Shown here piece by piece: positions 1 through 6,559 of a stretch of 6,706 nucleotides of DNA (its first letter is position 1; each line of letters opens with the position of its first letter). Under the pieces are notes generated by a model, which was not told the DNA's origin, ran no database searches, and saw only the letters and a program-made list of their open reading frames with translations. Source of the DNA: an uncultured Mollicutes bacterium (lineage in GTDB: Bacteria; Bacillota_I; Bacilli_A; RFN20; CAG-449); contig URVS01000078.1 in assembly GCA_900551385.1 (NCBI GenBank), forward strand, positions 1 through 6,706, read 5' to 3'. The position numbers and the translations under genes are program-made.

Positions 1-35
1 TTGAACTTAATTTAATTTGGTAATTTTCGCTTTAA

Positions 36-676
36 TTAAGGTGTTAATCTACAATTTGGTTTTTCATAATATTCATTTCTAAAACTTATTGCATAATTTT
101 CTTTTTCTTCAAGAGATAAACTATTTATATCATTATAAAAAACATGTTCCATATTTAAATTAAAATAAAATGCTTTATATGGAATTTTTTCTTTTTTAAA
201 TTAATAATATCCGTATCAAACAAAATATCCATAGCAATTTGTTTTATTTCATTTCTTTGTTTTATATGGGTAACATCTTTTGTTTTTATACATTTATTAC
301 TTACATCGTAACAAATTTTATTCCCATCTTCGTTATATATTATAAATTCATTTCTTAAATAACAACCATCTAAGTCAGAAAGAGATGCTACCCCAATAAT
401 ATCTTTTATTTCTATTCCATCAGGTTTTAAAGCAGTATCATAATAATTTTTTATCAATTTTTCTATTCTTTTTATAATTTCATTATGATCTGCAAATTCT
501 TTTTGATCACTAAATGAATGTATAGAAAAATCTCCTTTAAAAACCTTAAAAGTAACATTTACATCTTTTGATAAAGATTTAAAATATCGATTTGATACAA
601 GATTTAGCGCTGTTTTATCCGTTTCTCCTTCACATATCAAAATAAAATATTTCTTAGTATTATATGCTTTGCTCAT
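36..676 (-). pseudogene. TOPRIM-like (OLD/RloB-type) protein, one frame change
   Basis: Probable nuclease-like partner of the upstream ATPase. Seen: after a short leader, a hydrophobic strand ends in ICEGETD (glutamate E16), and a later strand ends in SLSDLDG (D101, D103). This is the E...DxD pattern of TOPRIM folds. The start is ATG at 676, and AAGGAG, formed by the last codons of the ATPase gene, serves as its ribosome site, so the two are probably co-translated. The initial frame ends at 155, but the -1 frame from the A AAA AAG run at 191-197 stays open to a TAA at 36-38. It adds a coding-like tail (EKIPYKAFYF...NLNMEHVFYND...RNEYYEKP), giving 213 aa. One extra A in the run would also restore the frame. 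A homopolymer error or real decay is more likely than programmed slippage, because no strong downstream stem is visible. Family assignment to OLD, RloB or DUF4435 is inference; the motif and the pairing are seen directly. Confidence 0.6.
191..197 (-). other. A AAA AAG slippery heptamer at frame change
   Basis: Read on the minus strand, the zero-frame codons TTA AAA AAG form the canonical bacterial -1 slippery heptamer. A -1 shift here moves from a frame that stops after about 11 more codons into one open for 51 codons. An AGGAGG-like stimulator upstream and a stable hairpin downstream are both absent in this AT-rich context. A single-base loss in the six-A run explains the same facts. Confidence 0.4.
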
Positions 677-679
677 ATT

Positions 680-2148
680 TTACTCCTTAGGCATTTTAAT
701 AATATCAAAAGCTTTATATAATGCATAATCAATTTCATATTCTTCTACATCAGAAGAAAGCTCTTCTTTAATTCCACCTACAGCTAATGCTCTTAAATAT
801 AATGATCTTAAATTACTTCCATCTTTAATCATTGATTTTGGGAATCTAATATATCTATTATTAGGATTATTAGTTGTAAATACTATAGATTGAGAATTAA
901 TACTTTCTAATGGTCTTAAATTATGAGCAGTAAATAAAATTTGACCTTTTCCTTTTTCTTGAATTACTGATAAAATTTGACCTAACAATTTTTCAAATAC
1001 ACCCGAATCAAATTCATCAACAATTAACCATGCTCCTGCACATCCATAAACATGGACAAGCGCGCATGAAATTGAGAACAATTTTTTTATACCTGAGCTT
1101 TCTTCAGAAAGAGGTAATTCCATTTCATTAGGTCCAATACTTCTAAAAATGGAAACCTTTAATGTCTTTTTACCATTCTCATCAATTCTTTCTGATATTT
1201 TCTTAATTTTAGCTTTGAAATTTGGAACAAATGAACTTATAAAAATATTTATTTGTTCTATAAAAGAATCATATATAGGTTATTTTCTTCTAAAATTTCA
1301 AAAGAATAATTAGAAATAAAAAATTTACCATGTGTTTCTATTTTCTTTTCTTTATCAGTATAAACACCAAATATACTACCTAATCCTACATTAAAAAGAG
1401 AATCTATTTCATTATCATAAATATATAAATTGCCCCATAATTGTTCTTTAAGTTGATAAATAACATTACCTAATGTTTTAACTTTTTCATTGTTATTATT
1501 TATTAAATATTTTTGAACTTCTTCAGAAAAAATCACACTTGATCCTGCTTCAATAGATGCAATTTTTCTTGAATTAATTAAAGTATAATCATTGATTTGA
1601 GAACTTTTGATTTTAACTTTTTCTGTTTCGTGTTTAATACCATCATATAAATAAGAAAGATTATTTACTTTAAAATCAAATTCTAATGGAGCAAATTCTC
1701 CCTTAAATTTTGTTTTTCCTTCAGAAGAAAATGGTGTAACACTTAAAGATTCTTTTGATATTTTATTAATAATATTATCTTTTTCTCGATATAACTCTAA
1801 TTTATATTTAACTAAATATGGTTGTTTATTACAAAAAATCAAGAAAACATATTCAATAAAACCATCATTTTCTTCTAAATCTAAAATATAATCAAATTTA
1901 CTAGGACTTCTCTCTCCTTTTTCATTAAAATTATTTAATTTTCTATTAATTGCTAAATGTTGAAGTAAAGCAAAAGCTTTTATAATAGTAGTCTTTCCAC
2001 TTCCATTTTGACCATATAATCCTAAAATTCCAGCATTATTGCAAAATATTCCATTTTTAACATTCTCATTTTCACAAAAATCTAAAGTTCCATTCTTAAC
2101 ATTTTTAATATTATGAATAGTTATTGATAATATTCTATTTGTCTCCAT
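680..2148 (-). pseudogene. RecF/OLD-like ABC-type ATPase, frameshifted
   Basis: ATPase of the AAA_15/AAA_21 (OLD/RecF-like) class, probably the sensor or motor half of a two-gene system with the TOPRIM protein downstream. The first frame (2148-1258, 296 aa) starts at ATG behind AGAGGAAG. It carries an N-terminal strand typical of the family and Walker A GQNGSGKT (residues 46-53). The second frame, open from 1279 down to 680, holds the ABC signature LSEESSG, Walker B WLIVDEFDSG and the H-loop TAHN. Neither half is a complete ATPase. The two overlap only at 1261-1279, and removing one TA unit from the TATATA stretch fuses them as ...ENNLYDSFIEQ..., giving about 488 aa with Walker A, signature, Walker B and H-loop in the right order. 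Homology to PARIS AriA or AbiL-type ATPases is inference. As written, the sequence cannot make an active protein unless the ribosome shifts frame. Confidence 0.75.
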
Positions 2149-2154
2149 TTCTAG

Positions 2155-2200
2155 CTTCCTCTATTATATAATATATCAAATTGTATTAAAAAGTATACAT
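2155..2200 (-). promoter_or_regulatory. Possible promoter and RBS of the ATPase/TOPRIM unit
   Basis: The ribosome site AGAGGAAG (2155-2162) lies 6 bases before the ATG at 2148. Upstream on the same strand are three -10-like hexamers: TATACT (2192-2197), TACAAT (2180-2185) and TATAAT (2163-2168). None has a good TTGACA-like partner at 16-18 bases. The perfect TATAAT is too close to the ribosome site to be the obvious choice. In DNA this AT-rich such matches are weak evidence. Confidence 0.25.
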
Positions 2201-2279
2201 TTTAGAAAATAATTTTCTATTTTTATTCTTTTTAACTCAAAAATTATAGATTACACTAAAAATATTTATTATAAATTTA

Positions 2280-2810
2280 TTAATACATGCCTGTACTTTT
2301 AAGATAAATTTTAGATTTTTTAATTGCTTTTTTATAAATATATCTAATTTGATCTGGTTTCTTATTTAAAGAAGTTGCAATATCATTTATTGATTCTTCA
2401 TAAACAACATATAAAATTAATATTTCATATTCGTTATATTCTAATATGTTCTTTAATTCACTAGCTAAAAATGAATCATAAATAGCTTCATAAGAATTAT
2501 CTTTGTAATTGTAATTATCTTCTAAAGATACTTCTTTATTAGTTTTTCTATAATAATCAGTAGTTTTATTTTTAGCAACACATTTTATCCACGCTAGAAA
2601 GTCATGTTCTTTTTTATCTAAAAATTTAAAGCATAAATCAGGTAAATTGCTTAATACATCCATAACTGCATCTTCAAGATGAGCATAACCATAATAATAT
2701 CTATTAACATAAGCCATAACTGGGTTAGCAATTATATTATATAAATCTGTAAATGCTTTTTTATCATTTTTACTAACTCTAACAATTAAATTTCTATCTA
2801 TATTTTTCAT
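2280..2810 (-). CDS. Sigma-70/ECF-like protein, downstream twin
   Basis: Likely RNA polymerase sigma factor of the small two-domain type, or a protein derived from one. Seen: residues about 8-90 resemble region 2 (KAFTDLYNIIANPV..., ending in an AWIKCVAKNKTTDYYR core-binding-like helix). Residues about 125-170 form a region-4-like helix-turn-helix with SINDIATSLNKKPDQ followed by a basic recognition helix. The length of 176 aa fits ECF factors. It is a clear paralogue of the gene directly upstream: same length, shared VS..DK.A.T..Y, LP.LC, WI....KNK and SLNK...IY..A blocks. Its ATG overlaps the upstream TGA (ATGA), and only a weak AGATAAG ribosome site precedes it, so translational coupling is likely. 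No anti-sigma factor is recognisable next to it. Sigma activity is inferred. Confidence 0.75.
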   Translation of the reverse strand: MKNIDRNLIVRVSKNDKKAFTDLYNIIANPVMAYVNRYYYGYAHLEDAVMDVLSNLPDLCFKFLDKKEHDFLAWIKCVAKNKTTDYYRKTNKEVSLEDNYNYKDNSYEAIYDSFLASELKNILEYNEYEILILYVVYEESINDIATSLNKKPDQIRYIYKKAIKKSKIYLKSTGMY

Positions 2811-3337
2811 ACACTTATCTTTTTTAAATATTCTTCAGCTTTATCAACCGCAGATCTATATATTGCTTTTAATTCATTTCTAGATTTATTAAGAGAAATT
2901 CCAATTTCTTTAAAATCTTGTTTATAAACATAATGCATTGCTAGAAGACTATACTCTTCTTCTGTAAAAAGATTTTTAAATTCACTATCAGAAAGAATAG
3001 CGTTAATGAATTTAGAACCATATTGAGCATAAAGTTCACAATCATCATTTACAATCTTACTATTTCTTATTCTTAATATTTCAAAAGCTTTATTTTTAAC
3101 AATTGCTCTAATCCATAAATAAAAATCAATATCTTTAAATCTTAAATAAGTTTTACATAATTGAGGTAAATCAATTAATACTTCACATGCTAATTTAACT
3201 GCTTCAAATTCATCATTAAAAAATAAATTCGCATAACTAGCAATATTATTACTAAGAAGAGAATACATTTGAGTATAAGCTTCTTTATCGCCTTCACTAA
3301 CTTTTTTAATTAAATTTTTTGTAACACCATTTTTCAT
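2807..3337 (-). CDS. Sigma-70/ECF-like protein, upstream twin
   Basis: Same fold class as the gene it overlaps. Region-2-like N-terminus: NLIKKVSEGDKEAYTQMY, then LIDLPQLC and a DFYLWIRAIVKNKAFEILR helix. Region-4-like C-terminus: DFKEIGISLNKSRNE followed by IYRSAVDKAEEYLKK. The linker between the domains (about residues 90-120) has diverged most from its twin. The start chosen is ATG at 3337. An AAGGAG lies at 3352-3357, rather far upstream (14 bases). A closer ATG at 3348 reads only four codons before a TGA that overlaps this start. The gene lies 94 bases downstream of the VanZ-like gene on the same strand with no GC-rich terminator between, so the three may be co-transcribed. ECF membership is inferred from pattern, and the promoter target is unknown. 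Confidence 0.75.
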   Translation of the reverse strand: MKNGVTKNLIKKVSEGDKEAYTQMYSLLSNNIASYANLFFNDEFEAVKLACEVLIDLPQLCKTYLRFKDIDFYLWIRAIVKNKAFEILRIRNSKIVNDDCELYAQYGSKFINAILSDSEFKNLFTEEEYSLLAMHYVYKQDFKEIGISLNKSRNELKAIYRSAVDKAEEYLKKISV

Positions 3338-3431
3338 ACCCTACTCATTTACTCCTTTTTTGTACCCTCAAAAAATAACTAACAATAGATTAGCATATTT
3401 ATCAATAAATTCATATTAGATACTAAAAAAA

Positions 3432-3929
3432 TTATTGTCTTTTCTCAAAATTGGTTACAAAAATATATGGTTTTGTATAAAAAGTGTAATAAAAAATAAT
3501 CGGACTAATAAAAATAAAACCTAAAAAATCTATCATAACATCTTTAAAAGAAGCGCTTCTTCCACTTGTAAATAATTCAAAAACAAATTCTGTAATAAAA
3601 GCAAAAATAAAACCTGAAGAAAAATGAATTATAGCTAATTTATGATAATTTTTACCATTATTAAATGAAAAATATAATAATGAAGAAACAATACCTAAAA
3701 CACAAAAATAAGAGAAATGACCAATAAATTTTCTTATTATATAATTAAAATTATCATCAACATCTATTTTAATACCAGTAAAGAATTGAATTATATCTCT
3801 AATTAAAAATGATATTTTATTAGATGACTCTATCGTGGAATTACCATCTTTTAATGATTCAATACTAAAAAATACTAATAAAGAGATATATATAATTAAT
3901 AAAATAATTTGATAAATTCTTTTTTTCAT
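3432..3929 (-). CDS. VanZ-like membrane protein
   Basis: Small integral membrane protein of the VanZ-like family (165 aa, a usual length). Four hydrophobic segments are visible at about residues 5-22, 69-88, 97-120 and 132-151. Family hallmarks are present: RKFIGHFSYF (R66, K67, H71) opening the second segment; a glutamate E114 in ITEFVFELF at the end of the third; then TSGRSASFKDVMIDFLG, matching the TE..Q...pgR.....D...N..G pattern, although the usual asparagine is aspartate here (D134). The exact biochemical role of the family is unsettled; some members influence glycopeptide or lipopeptide tolerance. No good ribosome site precedes the ATG. It is divergent from the gene at 4025, with a 95-base shared intergenic region. 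Confidence 0.8.
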   Translation of the reverse strand: MKKRIYQIILLIIYISLLVFFSIESLKDGNSTIESSNKISFLIRDIIQFFTGIKIDVDDNFNYIIRKFIGHFSYFCVLGIVSSLLYFSFNNGKNYHKLAIIHFSSGFIFAFITEFVFELFTSGRSASFKDVMIDFLGFIFISPIIFYYTFYTKPYIFVTNFEKRQ

Positions 3930-3998
3930 AAAATTATTATTAACTTATTATTTAATAAAAACAATAATTTTACAATATTAAACATCTATTATTTCATG

Positions 3999-4018
3999 TA
4001 CAATTATTGTATGAGGTG
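3999..4018 (+). promoter_or_regulatory. 13-bp palindrome and RBS before the 4025 gene
   Basis: TACAAT-T-ATTGTA (3999-4011) is a perfect inverted repeat. It is followed at once by GAGGTG (4013-4018), a good ribosome site 6 bases before the ATG at 4025. TACAAT is also a passable -10 hexamer, but no convincing -35 element sits 16-18 bases upstream. The position would suit an operator or a small RNA stem near the ribosome site. In DNA this AT-rich, short palindromes also occur by chance. Confidence 0.35.
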
Positions 4019-4024
4019 CTAGAT

Positions 4025-5398
4025 ATGATAAACAAAAAAGAATATTTAAGAAATAACAAACAAGATATTTATGAATTATATAAAAGAATAGTAAGAAAAT
4101 TTGAAGATTATTCTAAAATTATTAGAAGTCAAATGTTAGATGAAATAATATCTAACCTAGAAAACGATTATAAATTAATTAATAGTTTATTAAGTGAATC
4201 AGAATTAATAAATGTATATAAATATATTGAAGGTGATATAGATGGATCATTTGAATTTGTAACATTTGGTCACAATCCTAATTATAGTAATTATGTATAT
4301 GAAGGTTATGTTCCATTTATTAAAAAAGCATATGAATATTATATAAATAACAAAGAAGAATATTATCGAACTAGAGAAAAAGAATTTTATGCATTAGGTT
4401 TAATTCTTACTTATGGTTCATTAACAAATAAAAATTTTGGTATTTTATTTAATAACCAATATCCAAATGATAATTATAAAGATTATTTAAATAGTCCATT
4501 TTTAAGATTTTATACATTTTCTAATAATAAAAGCACAACCTTATTAGAAATTGAACCATTAAGAAATAAAATATTACCTTTACATTCTAATAACATTAAA
4601 TTAAAAACTTCAAAAGAAGAAATTATTAATCGAGGAAAAAACATCATATCAAAAAACACTAAATTATATAACAAAATAGAAAACAATAAAAACCTTAACA
4701 AATTTTTAAAATTTAATTTTTTAAAAATTGAATTTGCTTGTTTTGCAGGTTTCAATAATTTTGATAGTTTTTTACATGAATTTAGTTACGATTTAGATGA
4801 TGCTTCTGATGAAGAAATAGATTTATTATTTAATTTCTTTAATAATTTACCAAAATGGACAATGAGTGAAGAAGGTTGTTTATCTCAAGAAGATACAGAT
4901 TTTTATTACGCTACATTTATACCATTCATTAAATGGTATGGAAATAAAATCAATCACCCAATAGTAGTTTATAATGATAAAATTGATCAAAATGATGTTC
5001 ATCAAGTTATAAAACAAGCAAGTAAAAATAAATTCAGATTCGTTAATGAATATATTAATAATTCAAATTTATCTGAAAGAGAAACCAATTTCTTATTAGG
5101 TTTTAAAAAATCAATATTTGGTCCATTTATATTATATCAAAACAATAAAGATGGTTCTTTATTTGTTAATGATGATAATATTTATTTAGTTAAAGGATTA
5201 AGATCACCATTTGAAGAAATATTCCCTTCAAGAATATTACCTATGTTTGTAGAAACATTACTTTTACCATTTGAAGGATATATCATAAGCGCTGGAACAT
5301 ATAATGCTTATCAAGTAAGTATTGGTCCAAACATGAAGAAAAATCTTAAAGAAGAAGTTGAAAACAATAAAATAATTACTCAATTTATTGATGCTTAA
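4025..5398 (+). CDS. Conserved-looking hypothetical protein, 457 aa
   Basis: Not confidently recognised. The start at ATG 4025 is chosen over the in-frame TTG at 4007 because GAGGTG lies 6 bases upstream of the ATG. The protein is acidic and lysine/asparagine-rich, with no signal peptide or membrane segment. The N-terminal third is helical (ELYKRIVRKFEDYSKIIRSQ). The middle has aromatic-rich blocks (KEFYALGLILTYG, FLRFYTF) and then FYYATFIPFIKWYGNKI. The C-terminus (about residues 405-440) has PMFVETLLLPFEGYIISAG followed by YQVSIGPNMKK. That last segment resembles, from memory, the C-terminal module of uncharacterised Bacillota proteins, some of which carry Rho-N/SAP-like or SEC-C domains; none of those partner domains is visible here. 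It is monocistronic, ends in TAA and is followed by a strong terminator. It is the longest intact gene in the window. Confidence 0.8.
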   Translation: MINKKEYLRNNKQDIYELYKRIVRKFEDYSKIIRSQMLDEIISNLENDYKLINSLLSESELINVYKYIEGDIDGSFEFVTFGHNPNYSNYVYEGYVPFIKKAYEYYINNKEEYYRTREKEFYALGLILTYGSLTNKNFGILFNNQYPNDNYKDYLNSPFLRFYTFSNNKSTTLLEIEPLRNKILPLHSNNIKLKTSKEEIINRGKNIISKNTKLYNKIENNKNLNKFLKFNFLKIEFACFAGFNNFDSFLHEFSYDLDDASDEEIDLLFNFFNNLPKWTMSEEGCLSQEDTDFYYATFIPFIKWYGNKINHPIVVYNDKIDQNDVHQVIKQASKNKFRFVNEYINNSNLSERETNFLLGFKKSIFGPFILYQNNKDGSLFVNDDNIYLVKGLRSPFEEIFPSRILPMFVETLLLPFEGYIISAGTYNAYQVSIGPNMKKNLKEEVENNKIITQFIDA

Positions 5399-5403
5399 TT
5401 ATA

Positions 5404-5520
5404 TTATTTATTTAATTTAAATGTATTAGCTAAAAAATCTGCACTTTTATTAGCTTGATCAATCTTTTCATTAAATTGGTCAAGCTTTTTTTAAATTCCT
5501 CATATTTTTTATATAAATGA
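5404..5520 (-). pseudogene. Coding-like remnant of a small helical protein
   Basis: On the minus strand just past the DUF4143 fragment, one frame reads HLYKKYEEFKK. After the seven-A run (5486-5492) the -1 frame reads KLDQFNEKIDQA...NKSADFLANTFKLNK and ends at TAA 5404-5406. One more A would join them into a continuous charged, probably coiled tail. No start codon is visible upstream, so at best this is the 3' end of a broken gene. It overlaps the terminator of the convergent gene, and part of the apparent repeat (LDQ/IDQ) is forced by that hairpin. This is a weak call made on codon pattern alone. Confidence 0.25.
5452..5492 (+). terminator. Rho-independent terminator of the 4025 gene
   Basis: AGCTTGATCAAT (5452-5463) pairs with ATTGGTCAAGCT (5475-5486) as a 12-bp stem with one G-U pair and an 11-base loop. 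Six more Ts follow the stem (5487-5492). It lies 54 bases after the stop codon of the plus-strand gene. The opposite strand lacks an equally good T-run, so it is read as plus-directed. A weaker GCTAA/TTAGC hairpin (5429-5433 with 5450-5454) overlaps its left foot. Confidence 0.85.
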
Positions 5521-5527
5521 ACTGCTA

Positions 5528-6370
5528 TTATAATCCGATTAATGATATAGGACAATAATACACTTTTTCATTAATTGGAAATATTTTTTCACAACTATCT
5601 ATTACTAATCCTGTCATAATGTTTTTTCCATATTTTTTAAGAACATCAAAATTCTTCTTTGAATTAACAGGATTAATTCCTTTCTTTATTTCAATAGGAT
5701 ATATTCCTTCTATAGATTCGATAATTAAATCAACTTCTTTTTGATCTCTATCTCGATAATAATATAAATTTAAATTCATTTGTTGATTAGAATTATAATA
5801 ACTTTTTATTATTTCAGAAACTACATAAGTTTCATAAAACGCTCCATTCATAACACCATTTTCAAGCATTTCTGAATTAGGCCATTTACATAAATATGCA
5901 CAAAGACCTGTATCCATAAAATATAATTTTGATGTTTTAACAATTCTATCTGATGCATTTTTCATATAAGGATCTAATAAAATTATAATACCAGAAGTAC
6001 ATAAAATTGATATCCATTTTTTTACTGTTCTAACATCAACACCTATAGCATTTGATATATCACTATAATTGACTTGACAAGCAGTTCTAAGAGCAATATA
6101 ACTTAAAAAATTTAAAAATGTTGTTTCATTATCAGCCGATAACAATCTTCTAACATCTTTTTCGATATAAGTTTTAATATATGAAGAAAAGAATAAATCT
6201 CTATCTTTATTATTAACAATATATTCTGGCATTCCTCCTTTAAATATATCATTAAATATTTCTTTTCTAGTTCTATAAGGTGGTTTAAATTTTTTTTCTT
6301 TTTGTTTTAAAACATTTATATTAGGATTAAAAGCATTATGATTATCACTTTTTCTTATTTCATTATAAGT
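5528..6370 (-). pseudogene. AAA_14/DUF4143 ATPase, N-terminal ATPase domain lost
   Basis: Fragment (280 codons plus stop) of the common 390-450 aa ATPase family with a C-terminal DUF4143 domain. The frame is open from the TAA at 6371-6373 down to 5528 and begins TYNEIRKSDNHNAFNPN, which matches the family's interior, not a start. The Walker A/B half (roughly 150 residues) is absent. Remaining: IFKGGMPEYI and the SSYIKTYIEKDVR segment; a winged-helix-like stretch YSDISNAIGVDVRTVKKW; then a PD-(D/E)XK-like module: GAFYETYVVSE, YYYRDRDQKEVDLII (aspartate) and IYPIEIKKG (ExK). ATG 6232 is a poor start: it falls inside the conserved KGGMPEY motif, and the GGAGG before it is just the Gly-Gly codons, one base away. 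Without the ATPase domain the product is presumably inactive. The truncation coincides with the base-composition break. Confidence 0.8.
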
Positions 6371-6384
6371 TTAATTATAAGCAT

Positions 6385-6495
6385 AATCGGAATGTTTATG
6401 TCTGTAAGACGTCGATTCTGCAGGCGGCGGTTTCCGCTAATTTTATCCGGTGGTATAAATCACCTCCGGAACGTCTTTTAACGGAGCCTTGCTCC
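6385..6495 (+). ncRNA. Structured leader, possible cis-regulatory RNA
   Basis: A GC-richer stretch before the yerC-like gene holds several pairings. AAGACGT (6406-6412) pairs perfectly with ACGTCTT (6471-6477) and encloses two hairpins: GCGG-TTT-CCGC, and CCGG-T-GGT with ACC-T-CCGG. Two competing pairings share the left arm: GTCT (6400-6403) with AGAC (6407-6410), and AATCG (6385-6389) with CGATT (6413-6417). A separate hairpin, GGAGC-CTT-GCTCC, lies at 6483-6495. Mutually exclusive stems ahead of a coding region are typical of riboswitches and attenuators. I recognise no known riboswitch class, and the pairings are unsupported by covariation. Confidence 0.35.
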
Positions 6496-6519
6496 ATATT
6501 GAGATATAACTTTATGAAA

Positions 6520-6550
6520 GCGTTTTGCTATATTATGTCACAAACGGAGG
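6520..6550 (+). promoter_or_regulatory. Possible extended -10 and RBS of the yerC-like gene
   Basis: TGCTATATT (about 6526-6534) fits an extended -10 element (TGnTATATT). No clear -35 hexamer sits at the right distance. GGAGG (6546-6550) is a strong ribosome site 9 bases before the ATG at 6560. If this promoter is used, the structured segment upstream of it would not be part of the mRNA; if not, that segment is the leader. Confidence 0.35.
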
Positions 6551-6559
6551 AAAAATCAT

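Noticed and set aside
1261..1279. Programmed -1 frameshift in the ATPase gene
   Set aside because: No X XXY YYZ heptamer occurs in the right phase in the 19-base overlap; a two-base repeat change explains the break better.
2203..2219. TAGAAAA-TAA-TTTTCTA palindrome as a terminator of the sigma-like genes
   Set aside because: The stem is almost entirely A-T and no T-run follows it on the minus strand; it could be chance in this composition.
4007..4024. TTG start at 4007 for the plus-strand gene
   Set aside because: It would place the good GAGGTG ribosome site inside the coding region; ATG 4025 is correctly spaced from it.
4510..4755. Minus-strand 81-residue open frame
   Set aside because: It lies wholly inside the 4025-5398 gene on the opposite strand, has no ribosome site, and its composition is that expected of an antisense shadow.
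5528..6232. DUF4143 protein starting at ATG 6232 as a complete gene
   Set aside because: The frame continues upstream to 6370 with family-like sequence, the ATG sits in the conserved KGGMPEY motif, and the GGAGG before it is one base away and encodes Gly-Gly.
6459..6467. ATCACCTCC as the 3' end of a 16S rRNA gene
   Set aside because: The surrounding bases do not resemble 16S helix 45 and no rRNA sequence lies upstream; only the short anti-ribosome-site motif matches.
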